In this document: positions 25,824-35,412 of the stretch, piece by piece
Layout: each line of letters starts with the position of its first letter
How positions within the stretch are numbered: position 1 is the stretch's first letter
Assembly: GCF_002079055.1 (NCBI RefSeq)
Contig: NC_047501.1
Coordinates: forward strand, 310,001-374,000
Source of the DNA: Saccharomyces paradoxus
Lineage: Eukaryota; Ascomycota; Saccharomycetes; Saccharomycetales; Saccharomycetaceae
Length of the DNA stretch: 64,000 bases
Direction: 5' to 3'
Program-made: the position numbers and the translations under genes
Notes under the pieces: generated by a model
What the model saw: only the letters and a program-made list of their open reading frames with translations
Database searches by the model: none
Told to the model about the DNA's origin: nothing

Positions 25824-27128
25824 ATGGCTTACTCTAAAATCGCATTACTAGCCGCTCTTGCAGCTATTGCTTACGCTCAGACCCAAGCACAAATCAACGA
25901 ATTGAACGTTGTTTTAGATGATGTTAAGACCAACATTGCTGACTACATCAATTTGTCCTACACTCCAAATTCTGGTTTTTCGTTGGATCAAATGCCAGCT
26001 GGTATTATGGATATTGCTGCACAGTTGGTTCAAGACCCAAGTGATGAATCCTATACCACATTATATTCTGAAGTGGACTTCTCTGCTGTTGAGCATATGT
26101 TGACTATGGTCCCATGGTACTCTTCTAGACTGCTACCAGAATTGGAAGCAATGGACGCTTCTCTCACTACCTCAAGTTCTGCTGCTACATCTTCTGTTGC
26201 TTCATCTACCAGTGAAGCTACTAGCTCCTCTGTTGCAACATCTTCAAGTGAAGCCGCTAGCTCTTCCGTCGCACCATCTTCGAGTGAAATTTCCAGCTCT
26301 TCTGTTGTTTCATCTACCAGCGAAGTTGCCAGTTCTTCTGTTGCTTCATCTACCAGTGAAGTTGCCAGCTCTTCCGCTGCACCATCTTCAACTGGAGTTA
26401 CTAGCTCTTCTGCTATTACCTCGTCCTCGGTTGTTTCCTCTTCTACCGAGGCTGGCAGCTCCTCTTCTATCGCTTCCTCCTCAGCCGTCTCCTCTTCTGA
26501 AGCTGTCAGCTCTTCTGTAGTTTCCTCAGTTGTTTCATCTTCGGCCGAGCCTGCTAGCTCAAGCATTGCTTCTTCCAACTCTACCGTTGCTAGCTCTTCT
26601 GCTTCTGCTACTGAAACTTCTAGCTCGAGCATTGCTCCTTACAACTCTACCATTGTTAGTTCTTCTACTTCCGCTAGTCAGACCTCTATCTCGACCATTG
26701 CTCCTTACAACTCCACCACCACCGCTCCAGCTAGTTCCGCTTCTAGCGTTATTTTTTCAACTAGAAATGGTACCACTGTTACTGAAACTGATAACACTCT
26801 TGTTACCAAGGAAACCACTGTCTGTGACTACTCTTCAACATCTGCCGTTCCAGCTTCCACCACCGGTTACAACAATTCTACTAAGGTTTCAACTGCTACA
26901 GTCTGCAGTACATGCAAAGAAGGTACCTCTACTGCAACTGACTTCTCTACACTAAAGACTACAGTTACCGTCTGTGACTCCGCCTGTCAAGCCAAGAAGT
27001 CTGCTACTGTAGTTAGCGTTCAATCCAAAACCACTGGTATCGTTGAGCAAACCGAAAACGGCGCTGCCAAGGCTGTTATCGGTATGGGCGCCGGTGCTTT
27101 AGCCGCTGTTGCTGCCATGTTACTATGA
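25824..27128 (+). CDS. TIR4: Tir4, anaerobically induced GPI cell-wall mannoprotein
   Basis: Seripauperin/Srp1-Tip1 family wall protein made under anoxia, when Dan/Tir proteins replace the aerobic Cwp proteins. The 434-residue protein has a signal peptide (MAYSKIALLAALAAIAYAQT) and the conserved family domain (about 20-115, with YTTLYSEVDFSAVEHM and VPWYSSRLLPELEA). A long Ser/Ala/Thr/Val repeat region with SSSEA- and SSTSEV-like units runs from about 118 to 300. Next is a CSTCKEGTST-type cysteine segment, and the C-terminus ends ENGAAKAVIGMGAG plus a hydrophobic GPI-attachment tail. The repeat zone makes it about 50 residues shorter than I recall in S. cerevisiae. Its tail-to-tail neighbour TIR2 is a paralogue. 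Confidence 0.95.
   Translation: MAYSKIALLAALAAIAYAQTQAQINELNVVLDDVKTNIADYINLSYTPNSGFSLDQMPAGIMDIAAQLVQDPSDESYTTLYSEVDFSAVEHMLTMVPWYSSRLLPELEAMDASLTTSSSAATSSVASSTSEATSSSVATSSSEAASSSVAPSSSEISSSSVVSSTSEVASSSVASSTSEVASSSAAPSSTGVTSSSAITSSSVVSSSTEAGSSSSIASSSAVSSSEAVSSSVVSSVVSSSAEPASSSIASSNSTVASSSASATETSSSSIAPYNSTIVSSSTSASQTSISTIAPYNSTTTAPASSASSVIFSTRNGTTVTETDNTLVTKETTVCDYSSTSAVPASTTGYNNSTKVSTATVCSTCKEGTSTATDFSTLKTTVTVCDSACQAKKSATVVSVQSKTTGIVEQTENGAAKAVIGMGAGALAAVAAMLL
26160..26700 (+). repeat. Degenerate Ser/Ala/Thr-coding tandem repeats inside TIR4
   Basis: About 540 bp of imperfect repeats, units of roughly 30-36 bp coding for SSVASSTSEVA-like segments. The bias TCT/TCC/GCT/GTT in one frame leaves the opposite strand open in one frame too, which explains a 193-codon antisense frame there. 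Confidence 0.85.
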
Positions 27129-27554
27129 TTTTAGTACGTGTCGAAAATGTTCGTTCCCACTTATGATTATATTATTATTTCAACTTACCAGTTATTTAAA
27201 GAAAAATGTTTAACATTTAAACTGACATATGTACTTCTCTGTATTATATAAAAACTGACAACTGGCCTTTTCTATTGACTGCTTTTTTCAACCGTCTTTG
27301 AAAAAAGACATAGCTACGTCGTTAAACATCTCCAAAATATGAAGTGAAAATCAGGCTGATTTGAAAGCGCATATCCTGGTATGATAAAGGAAAAGCGTAA
27401 ATCATTTCTGTTCTCGAAACCTACACTACAGCTCCTAGGTGAAAATAAGTTCCCACAAATATTTTAATATTTCGAACAAAAAAATACTATTTAAAAAAAG
27501 TTATTGAAAGATAAATTGGTATATACGAACGTTAAAACTCCATTAACAATGAGA
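27129..27554. other. Convergent spacer TIR4/TIR2
   Basis: A 426-bp AT-rich spacer between the two stop codons. I see no gene or remnant in it. Confidence 0.45.
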
Positions 27555-28298
27555 TTATAATAACATGGCGGCAGCAGCCATGACACCAGCACCCATACCG
27601 ATAACAGCCTTGGCAGCGCCGTTTTCGGTTTGTTCAGAAACGGTACTGGTTGCTTGGATTTGACCATCAGAGATTTGAGAGATGGCGGAAGCTTTAGTGG
27701 AAGAAGCAGCAGCAGAAGAAACAACGGCGGAGGAAGCCTTAGAAGAGGTAGCTTTAGTGGAAGAAACAGCTTCACTTGAGGAAGCAACAGCAGAGGAAGT
27801 AGCTTCACTGGAGGAAGCAACAGCAGAAGAAGTAGCCTCGCTGGAAGAAGCAACAGCGGAAGAAGTGGCATCGCTGGAGGAAGTAGCAGCGGAAGAAGTA
27901 GCAGCAGAAGAAGCAGCAGCAGAAGAGGTCTTAGCTTCAGTAGAAGAGGCGGCGGTGGAGGAAGTTCCTAACAAGGATTCCAACTCTGGTAGAAGTCTGG
28001 AAGAATACCATGGAACCATAGTCAACATCTTACTAACAGCAGCAAAATCAACCTCAGAATACAAAGTGGTATAGGAGTCATCAGTGGCGGAAGCCAAAGC
28101 TAAACCGATGTCCAAAACACCAGATGGCAGACTGCTTAAGGAAAATCCAGATGAAGAGTCTTCAGCCAAACTAATGTACTCTTGCAAGTTGGATTTAACA
28201 TCGTTCAAAATAACGTTCAATTCGTCAATTTCTTCCTGGGTTTGGGCGGAAGCCAAAGCAGCGACAGCAGCTAGTAAAGCAATCTTGGTGTAAGCCAT
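27555..28298 (-). CDS. TIR2: Tir2, anaerobic/cold-shock cell-wall mannoprotein with a PIR motif
   Basis: Srp1/Tip1-family wall mannoprotein induced by anaerobiosis and cold. The 247 residues comprise a signal peptide (1-18), the family domain (about 19-110, with YTTLYSEVDFAAVSKM and VPWYSSRLLPELES almost as in TIR4), and a Ser/Ala-rich repeat region (about 112-205, repeated SSSEATSSAVA). A single PIR-type motif SQISDGQIQAT can form an ester link to beta-1,3-glucan, and the GPI-signal tail ends VIGMGAGVMAAAAMLL. It lacks the cysteine segment of TIR4. It is transcribed toward TIR4 and away from AUS1, so it shares the 2.7-kb upstream region with AUS1. Length is within a few residues of S. cerevisiae Tir2. 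Confidence 0.95.
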   Translation of the reverse strand: MAYTKIALLAAVAALASAQTQEEIDELNVILNDVKSNLQEYISLAEDSSSGFSLSSLPSGVLDIGLALASATDDSYTTLYSEVDFAAVSKMLTMVPWYSSRLLPELESLLGTSSTAASSTEAKTSSAAASSAATSSAATSSSDATSSAVASSSEATSSAVASSSEATSSAVASSSEAVSSTKATSSKASSAVVSSAAASSTKASAISQISDGQIQATSTVSEQTENGAAKAVIGMGAGVMAAAAMLL

Positions 28299-28341
28299 TT
28301 TTTTTTGTTATAGTAGAAGCGAGTGTATGAGTGTGTTTTGT

Positions 28342-28349
28342 ATTGTTCT
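28342..28349 (+). promoter_or_regulatory. Possible Rox1 site just upstream of TIR2
   Basis: ATTGTTCT within TGTATTGTTCTG fits ten of twelve positions of the hypoxic repressor motif YYYATTGTTCTC. It is about 45 bp before the TIR2 ATG, so it may be in the leader. Weak by itself. Confidence 0.3.
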
Positions 28350-29002
28350 GCCGATAAGGGGAAAACTGAAGAAAGAAAAGTTATGTGAAAGCTCTCATTT
28401 GTTCAAATTTCATTGCCTACTTATATGTTATTTTCCGTAGTCACAGAAACTCTAGATGAATATCACTATCTTAATTTCTTGTTTACTCGTTTATGCACAT
28501 GATATTCAGTTGTTAAGATAATTCAGTAGAACATCTTACACCAAACTTTGCACCACTATGTTGATGATTGCTTTGGGAGATCATTACGAAAAAAAAAAAC
28601 TCTTGGCTTTCAAAGACTCCCCGCGAGATAACTCTGTGCTCTTTCTGTAAGGTATTGTTTATTTTTTCGTGCGCCCTTTACGAGAAACGAATAAAGGCTT
28701 GGAAGTAGTTTTGAAGATATGAACTTCTTCATTCCTTTCTTTGCCTACGGTTCCTCCAGGGTTTTCTTGCATTTCTACTTTTGGACGGAAACGTCTCCTT
28801 TAGGAAATGTGTGCCTCGTTTGGGAGTCTTGGCCGGCCAAGGTTTTATAAAGATGTTTCGGTAGGCAGCGCAGTGTAGAAGACGCCGTGAGGAGGCAATG
28901 GAAAATGATATATGATCGCGCGTATTTCCCCAACGTTACTTTTATTTTTTTCTGGGCATCAAAAAAAGCCAAGACATTCCCCACTGTCTTCCTACAGGTG
29001 TT

Positions 29003-29055
29003 CTATTGTGTGCACTATGCGAGCTATTGTGTGCACTATGCGAGCTATTGTGTGC
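29003..29055 (+). repeat. 21-bp tandem repeat, 2.5 copies
   Basis: Two exact copies of a 21-bp unit beginning CTATTGTGTGCACTATGCGA (29003-29023, 29024-29044) and half of a third (29045-29055). It lies in the TIR2/AUS1 intergenic region. Confidence 0.9.
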
Positions 29056-29938
29056 TTTATTTTTCGTCCGAAGATCGCTTAAGAGGCAAGCCTTAAAACA
29101 GTTTTGTTATAGGCTTGGCAGCCGTCAGTGAAGAAAGCCTCAACTTAGTCAGTCCACTCCTTTTTTTGTAAATATTCCACATTTTGGATAGCCATGGCTC
29201 TTACGCACCCGTTCGGCCGCACATAAGACGCTAAATGCACATAACTCCGCCCAGGCGTCGTTTTACTAGCTGCTGCGTCATGTTTTAATGAGAATCTCAT
29301 GTTCTGGTCTAAAAGATTTATATTAAAAAAAATAGATGTTTTAAAGTTTTTGTGCACTCACGTAGGATTTTTTGAGTAATTCGTGAAATGATTAGATCCT
29401 CCCTCACCTTCTAACACTGCACTATCGTAGTATCGTTCAAGTCCTCCTTCACTTGTTGCGACTATGGCCTGCTGTTGTGCATGTCAAGCTCAATAAGAAC
29501 TTTTTGTGAGCAAAACATGAATTGATTTGTTGTGTCTGCATATGTAGGTGTTGAGACCAGAGAGCACAATTACAGAATTAAAAGTTCCTTTTCTTACAGG
29601 AAAGTACTGTTACCCGGTGTCTTTGCTATTACAGTAACTGAAAACTCTTTCCAAGACTAATAAAATAGATTTTTCTCATGTTTGACGTTACACGCAACTA
29701 AATTTATTTGAAATGCACGGATACAAGTTGGACATTATCAAAATTCAATGGTTTAAATAGGGAAAGCTAGAAGCTACTTACAAAGTAAATAAACGGCAGA
29801 GATGAACTTTTTATTCTGACAAGAACGAGTTATCAGCAGAGAACGCACTACAGTTGTTGGTTTGTTTTGACTTGTTTCCATAGTTTTTTTTTTCAATGCT
29901 TGACGCTGAAAAGTACGCAGGCCCTACAAAAAAAAAAT

Positions 29939-29945
29939 TATACGA
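29939..29945 (-). promoter_or_regulatory. Sterol response element (Upc2/Ecm22 type)
   Basis: TATACGA, the exact reverse of the SRE core TCGTATA. It is 1,030 bp before AUS1, far for yeast, so its role there is uncertain. Confidence 0.3.
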
Positions 29946-30976
29946 GATACTTGGAATTCGCCGCATTGCACCAATTTCAGGAAGTGAATAAAGGAGAGTG
30001 ATGTTATTCAACATAACTTTATCCATATTGGGATAACAATGAACTCATGTCAATCAGGATTGAGGTATTCACTGACATGTTACAACAATATAGAGCAAAA
30101 GTTACATAAATGAGCGAATGTCCTTTTGGATTTTGCCTCTCATTTCCTATAGGATAGTTCTTCTTTATATAACATTTACGGAGGTTTCCGCTCTCATGGC
30201 CCTCTTCGATGAACGAAAGGCCAGATGCATACAGGTGCAGTTGTACTTCCAAAGAAACATAGGAGCAAAAACTGTGTTCTAATATTAGACTGCATGTATC
30301 CCCTTGTCCTTACCTGAAATCATATACAGTAGCCCGTACATACAGGTTATTGTATTGGTAGCTACTGTTGTGTTTTTATGGAGCAATCTAAGCCATACGA
30401 ATGTTCACAATTGGTAGCGTCGTTTGCTTACGTGATTGTCATGTGCCTTTGTAGGCAAAGGGGCCCGCACATCTTTCTTCGTAAACAATGAAAAAGAGAG
30501 TGTTCTCTTATAGGCAGGCACTGCTGCCCCTCGTTTCTTTTTACGCGCTGTCGTTCCAGAATTTTTTTTGGGCCGCTACTGTAGTTTCAGAGGGAGTGCC
30601 TGAAGATCACTCCATACAGACTATGAGATACGTAAACGAGCTCATGGGCAGCGTCCCTTTCAGTGTCACTACAGCCACAGCAACTTGCCTCCTGTACGAT
30701 GTGACAGAGGAAAACACAGATGTGTGTCCTTTCTACGTTTATTTTCCAATTCGAATATAAAGACGGTGCCTTTGCCTTGTTTTCAAGGCACTAAGCAGTT
30801 TTAAAGGAAATGGTTTCTATAGGCTTAGTACCGTTTCGGTGAAGCATTTTTTGAATAATTATTGGAAATAACAATCCACATTAAAATAAAATCATACTTG
30901 AAGAGGCATTAGCTGAATAGTAAGACTGCTGTAATTTCTTTCTCAGTCCTTACAGTCCGCTTTTTTAAAAATCAAT

Positions 30977-33900
30977 ATGTCGATTTCAAAGTACTTCACT
31001 CCCGTTGCTGACGGGTCACTTACTTTCAATGGCGCGAACATCCAATTTGGCGCCGATGCGCAAAGCGACTCTGGAAAGAGTTATGATGCCGAAGGCGGCA
31101 TGCAGGCTCCGGCCAACCAATTAAATGACATAACCTTCCAAGCGGAGGCTGGTGAAATGGTTTTAGTTTTGGGTTATCCCACATCCACCCTATTTAAGAC
31201 TTTGTTTCATGGTAAGACAAGTTTGTCATACTCTCCCCGAGGCTCAATTAAATTCAAAAATAACGAGTTTAAGAGCTTTTCCGATAAATGTCCCCACCAG
31301 ATTATTTACAACAATGAACAAGATGTGCATTTCCCTTTTCTAACGGTAGAGCAGACGATTGATTTCGCCTTGAGTTGTAAGTTTGATATCCCAAAAGGTG
31401 AGCGTGATCAAATAAGAAATGAACTTCTAAGGGAATTCGGCTTATCTCATGTACTAAAAACTATTGTAGGAAATGATTTTTTCCGTGGTGTTTCTGGTGG
31501 TGAGCGTAAACGTATTTCTATTATCGAAACATTTATCGCGAATGGTTCCGTTTACCTATGGGATAATTCTACCAAAGGTCTGGATTCCGCCACAGCTTTG
31601 GATTTTTTGGGGATTCTTAGAAAAATGGCAAAGGCTACTCGTTCTGTAAACCTAGTCAGAATTTCTCAGGCAAGTGATAAAATTGTTGATAAATTTGACA
31701 AGATTCTTATGCTATCCGATTCCTACCAGCTTTTCTATGGTACTGTTGATGAGTGTTTGACTTATTTCCGTGATACTTTAGGTATTGAGAAAGATCCTAA
31801 CGATTGTATTATTGAATACCTGACTTCTATCTTAAATTTCCAGTTCAAAAACAAGAATTTGGGAGGCTTATCAAATTCATCATCTACTAGCGTTCTCAAA
31901 ACTGCAACAGAGGAAGTTACTAAGTATACTTATAATTCTGATTTCGATTTATATGATCAATGGAAACATTCTTCTTACTATAGAAATATAAAGCAGCAAA
32001 TCCAAGGATCTTCCATTGATGAATCCACCAAAGAAGTGGATCCCTCTGATGTCTCACCTATTTTTAATATTCCGTTGAGGAAACAGTTATTATTTTGCAC
32101 AAAAAGAGCTTTTCAACGAAGTTTGGGTGATAAAGCCTATATGACAGCGCAATTCATTTCCGTTGTTATCCAATCTTTAGTCATTGGTTCACTGTTTTAC
32201 GAGATTCCCTTGACTACCGTTGGTTCATACTCAAGAGGTTCTTTAACCTTTTTCTCCATTCTTTTCTTCACTTTTCTTTCTCTCGCAGATATGCCTATTG
32301 CTTTCCAGAGACAACCTATTGTCAAAAAGCAATCCCAACTTCACTTCTATACTAATTGGGTTGAGACCCTTTCAACCACAGTGTTCGACTACTGCTTTAA
32401 ACTTTGTTTGGTAATTGTATTCAGTATCATCCTTTATTTCCTTGCCCACCTGCAATACAAGGCTGCGAGGTTTTTCATTTTCCTCCTGTTCCTTTCCTTT
32501 TACAATTTCTGTATGGTGTCGCTATTCGCTTTGACGACGCTAGTTGCCCCAACCATTTCAGTTGCGAATTTATTTGCAGGTATTTTACTACTGGCTATAG
32601 CAATGTATGCTTCTTACGTTATCTACCTGAATAATATGCATCCTTGGTTTGTGTGGATTGCTTATTTGAATCCTGCAATGTACGCTATGGAGGCGGTGCT
32701 GTCCAATGAGCTTTACAATTTGAAGCTGGATTGTAGTGAAACAATTGTTCCAAGAGGGCCTACTTATGATGATGTTCCATTCTCCCATAAGGCCTGTGCT
32801 TGGCAAGGTGCTACCCTGGGTAATGATTACGTTAGAGGTCGTGATTACTTGAAGCAAGGTTTATCTTACTCATATAACCATGTGTGGAGAAACTTTGGTA
32901 TTATTATTGGTTTCCTAGTATTCTTTATTGCCTGCACTCTATTTGCATCTCAGTATATCAAACCTTATTTCAATAAGGATGAGATAGAGCGCAACAATGG
33001 TGGCTTTACAAGATGGCTGCCATTTTTCAATAAAAGGAGAAGTATCAGGTCCTCTGCGAGAAGCGACAGTAAATATGATGGGATTCCAAAATCGCACTCG
33101 GTTTCGTCTTCCTCATCTAGTCTGTCAGCTGTTCCATACCAGGTATCGCCCTCAAATAAGGAAATGGCTCTAAACGACTATCACGAGCAACCTATTACAG
33201 AAACAGTAGAAACCCAAAAGCATGTCATTTCCTGGAAAAATATTAACTACACAGTTGGTGATAAGAGATTAATTAAAAATGCATCTGGTTTCATTAGCTC
33301 CGGTTTGACAGCCTTAATGGGTGAGTCTGGTGCAGGTAAAACAACTTTATTGAATGTCTTATCACAAAGAGTTGAGACAGGTGTTGTTAGTGGTGAAATT
33401 TTGATTGACGGCCACCCATTAACAGACGAGGACGCATTTAAGAGGAGTATAGGTTTTGTTCAACAACAGGATTTGCATCTGGATTTACTGTCTGTGAAGG
33501 AATCTCTAGAAGTCTCATGTATTTTGAGAGGTGATGGTGACAGGGCATACTTGGACACTGTCTCAAATTTACTGAAGTTACCATCTGACACTTTGGTCGC
33601 CGATTTGAACCCTACTCAAAAGAAGCTTTTATCCATTGGTGTTGAACTTGTTACTAAGCCTTCACTTTTACTGTTCTTAGATGAACCAACATCTGGGCTG
33701 GACGCTGAGGCCGCATTAACAATTGTCAAATTTTTAAAACAACTTTCTTTGCAGGGTCAGGCTATTTTTTGTACCATTCATCAGCCTAGTAAAAGTGTCA
33801 TCAGTCATTTTGACAATATTTTCTTATTAAAAAGAGGAGGTGAATGTGTCTTCTTTGGACCAATGGACGATGCCTGCGGCTATTTCATGTCTCATGATAA

Positions 33901-35161
33901 CACGCTGGTTTACGATAAAGAACATGATAATCCTGCCGATTTCGTCATTGATGCAGTAGGTAATAGCAATTCCTCCACAGAGAAGGATGGAGCAGAGGGA
34001 GGTTTTGCATTGAACAAAGAAGCCATAGATTGGAGCACGTTATGGGAATCGTCTGTAGAAAAGAAACTAGTTGAAAAGGAAACAACCAGGCTGGAAGATG
34101 AGGCACGTGCATCTGGTGTTGATTATACAACCTCATTGTGGAAACAGCCTTCTTACTTACAACAATTAGCTCTTATTACAAGAAGACAATATATTTGTAC
34201 GAAAAGAGATATGACTTATGTTATGGCTAAGTATTGTTTGAATGGTGGTGCTGGTTTATTCATCGGTTTCTCTTTTTGGCACATTAAGCATAATATTATC
34301 GGTTTGCAGGATAGTATTTTCTTCTGTTTCATGGCTCTTTGTGTTTCATCTCCGTTGATCAATCAAATTCAAGATAAAGCGCTGAAAACAAAAGAAGTTT
34401 ATGTTGCTAGGGAGGCGAGATCGAACACTTACCATTGGACCGTTCTTCTTTTATCACAATCAATTATTGAATTACCTCTAGCACTTACAAGTTCTACACT
34501 ATTTTTTGTCTGTGCCTTTTTCTGTTGTGGATTTAACAACGCCGGCTGGAGTGCAGGTGTTTTCTTTTTAAACTACATGCTTTTCGCTGCTTATTATGCA
34601 TCTCTCGGTTTATGGCTAATCTACACTGCTCCTAACCTACAAACTGCTGCTGTTTTTGTTGCATTTATTTACAGTTTCACAGCATCATTCTGTGGTGTTA
34701 TGCAACCGTACTCTTTGTTTCCAACTTTCTGGAAATTCATGTACAGGGTTTCGCCATACACGTATTTTGTGGAAACTTTTGTTAGTATTCTATTGCACAA
34801 CTGGGAAATCAAATGTGATATGACTGAAATGGTCCCTGGTCAACCTTTGTCGGGGCAAACTTGTGGCCAATTTATGGAAGCTTTCATAGAAGAATACGGT
34901 GGTTATCTACATAATAAGAACACTTTCACAGTTTGCGCTTATTGTACGTACACCGTTGGTGATGACTTCCTAAAAAATGAGAATATGAGCTACGACCACA
35001 TTTGGAGGAACTTTGGTATTGAGTGGGCTTTCGTTGGTTTCAATTTCTTTGCGATGTTTGCTGGTTACTACTTAACTTACGTGGGAAGGATATGGCCAAA
35101 GGTCTATAAAGTTATCACCAAAATAATTCCTCACAAAGGGAAGAAGCCCGTACAGAACTAA
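30977..35161 (+). CDS. AUS1: Aus1, plasma-membrane ABC transporter for sterol uptake
   Basis: PDR/ABCG-type full transporter that imports sterols under anaerobic conditions, when ergosterol cannot be made. It is 1,394 residues, the S. cerevisiae length, ordered NBD1-TMD1-NBD2-TMD2. NBD1 keeps the signature GVSGGERKR (171-179), but its Walker A position (about 66-73, GYPTSTLF) lacks the GKT core. NBD2 has an intact Walker A, GESGAGKTT with Lys788, and a Walker B FLDEPTSGLDAEAA, but a degenerate signature (LNPTQKKLLSIG). So one ATP site is complete and one is not, as in PDR relatives. Six membrane segments follow each NBD. It is adjacent to TIR2 and TIR4, wall proteins used in the same conditions. 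Confidence 0.98.
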   Translation: MSISKYFTPVADGSLTFNGANIQFGADAQSDSGKSYDAEGGMQAPANQLNDITFQAEAGEMVLVLGYPTSTLFKTLFHGKTSLSYSPRGSIKFKNNEFKSFSDKCPHQIIYNNEQDVHFPFLTVEQTIDFALSCKFDIPKGERDQIRNELLREFGLSHVLKTIVGNDFFRGVSGGERKRISIIETFIANGSVYLWDNSTKGLDSATALDFLGILRKMAKATRSVNLVRISQASDKIVDKFDKILMLSDSYQLFYGTVDECLTYFRDTLGIEKDPNDCIIEYLTSILNFQFKNKNLGGLSNSSSTSVLKTATEEVTKYTYNSDFDLYDQWKHSSYYRNIKQQIQGSSIDESTKEVDPSDVSPIFNIPLRKQLLFCTKRAFQRSLGDKAYMTAQFISVVIQSLVIGSLFYEIPLTTVGSYSRGSLTFFSILFFTFLSLADMPIAFQRQPIVKKQSQLHFYTNWVETLSTTVFDYCFKLCLVIVFSIILYFLAHLQYKAARFFIFLLFLSFYNFCMVSLFALTTLVAPTISVANLFAGILLLAIAMYASYVIYLNNMHPWFVWIAYLNPAMYAMEAVLSNELYNLKLDCSETIVPRGPTYDDVPFSHKACAWQGATLGNDYVRGRDYLKQGLSYSYNHVWRNFGIIIGFLVFFIACTLFASQYIKPYFNKDEIERNNGGFTRWLPFFNKRRSIRSSARSDSKYDGIPKSHSVSSSSSSLSAVPYQVSPSNKEMALNDYHEQPITETVETQKHVISWKNINYTVGDKRLIKNASGFISSGLTALMGESGAGKTTLLNVLSQRVETGVVSGEILIDGHPLTDEDAFKRSIGFVQQQDLHLDLLSVKESLEVSCILRGDGDRAYLDTVSNLLKLPSDTLVADLNPTQKKLLSIGVELVTKPSLLLFLDEPTSGLDAEAALTIVKFLKQLSLQGQAIFCTIHQPSKSVISHFDNIFLLKRGGECVFFGPMDDACGYFMSHDNTLVYDKEHDNPADFVIDAVGNSNSSTEKDGAEGGFALNKEAIDWSTLWESSVEKKLVEKETTRLEDEARASGVDYTTSLWKQPSYLQQLALITRRQYICTKRDMTYVMAKYCLNGGAGLFIGFSFWHIKHNIIGLQDSIFFCFMALCVSSPLINQIQDKALKTKEVYVAREARSNTYHWTVLLLSQSIIELPLALTSSTLFFVCAFFCCGFNNAGWSAGVFFLNYMLFAAYYASLGLWLIYTAPNLQTAAVFVAFIYSFTASFCGVMQPYSLFPTFWKFMYRVSPYTYFVETFVSILLHNWEIKCDMTEMVPGQPLSGQTCGQFMEAFIEEYGGYLHNKNTFTVCAYCTYTVGDDFLKNENMSYDHIWRNFGIEWAFVGFNFFAMFAGYYLTYVGRIWPKVYKVITKIIPHKGKKPVQN

Positions 35162-35328
35162 CGTCATTTTCAAAAATAACTTTCACTTTCTTTCTACTTA
35201 ATAGCAATTTTAATTAATTTAATTTTTTTATAAGCCATCAATGAACCGACCCATTTGTATAATAAAAAAAGACGCCCGTCGCTGACGCTAAACAAAAATA
35301 TATAATACTCTAAAGTAAATGATAAAAA

Positions 35329-35401
35329 TGCTTCCAATCGGAGTTGAACCGATGATCTCCACATTACTAGTGTGGCGCCTTACCAACTTGGCCATAGAAG
35401 C
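35329..35401 (-). tRNA. tT(AGU)O1: tRNA-Thr (anticodon AGT)
   Basis: A 73-nt intron-less tRNA gene on the minus strand. Acceptor GCTTCTA pairs with the 3' strand TTGGAAGC region, with discriminator A. The anticodon stem CCACA/TGTGG holds the loop CTAGTAA, so the anticodon is AGT, which reads ACU and ACC. The B box is GGTTCAACTCC. It lies 168 bp after the AUS1 stop, and a Ty3 LTR sits just upstream of its 5' end. Confidence 0.97.
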
Positions 35402-35412
35402 AACAGATTAAT

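Larger units (their letters stand above)
28299..30976. other. 2.7-kb divergent regulatory region TIR2/AUS1
   Basis: The longest gene-free stretch of the window, lying between two divergently transcribed anaerobic genes. By eye it has TCGTTTA at 28487-28493, TCGTTCA at 29433-29439, the reverse TGAACGA at 30210-30216, and the sterol response element TATACGA (TCGTATA reversed) at 29939-29945. A 21-bp tandem repeat is at 29003-29055. One ATG-started 90-codon frame (30488-30760) is discussed under findings. No tRNA or LTR was recognised. Confidence 0.5.

Noticed and set aside
26051-26632. 193-codon minus-strand frame across TIR4 (Glu/Thr-rich)
   Set aside because: It is the antisense reading of the Ser/Ala/Thr repeats; the composition bias keeps that frame open. 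The same applies to plus-strand Leu/Pro-rich frames at 26197-26955.
27682-28074. 130-codon plus-strand frame across TIR2
   Set aside because: Antisense of the Ser/Ala repeat region with the same periodic composition; no independent features.
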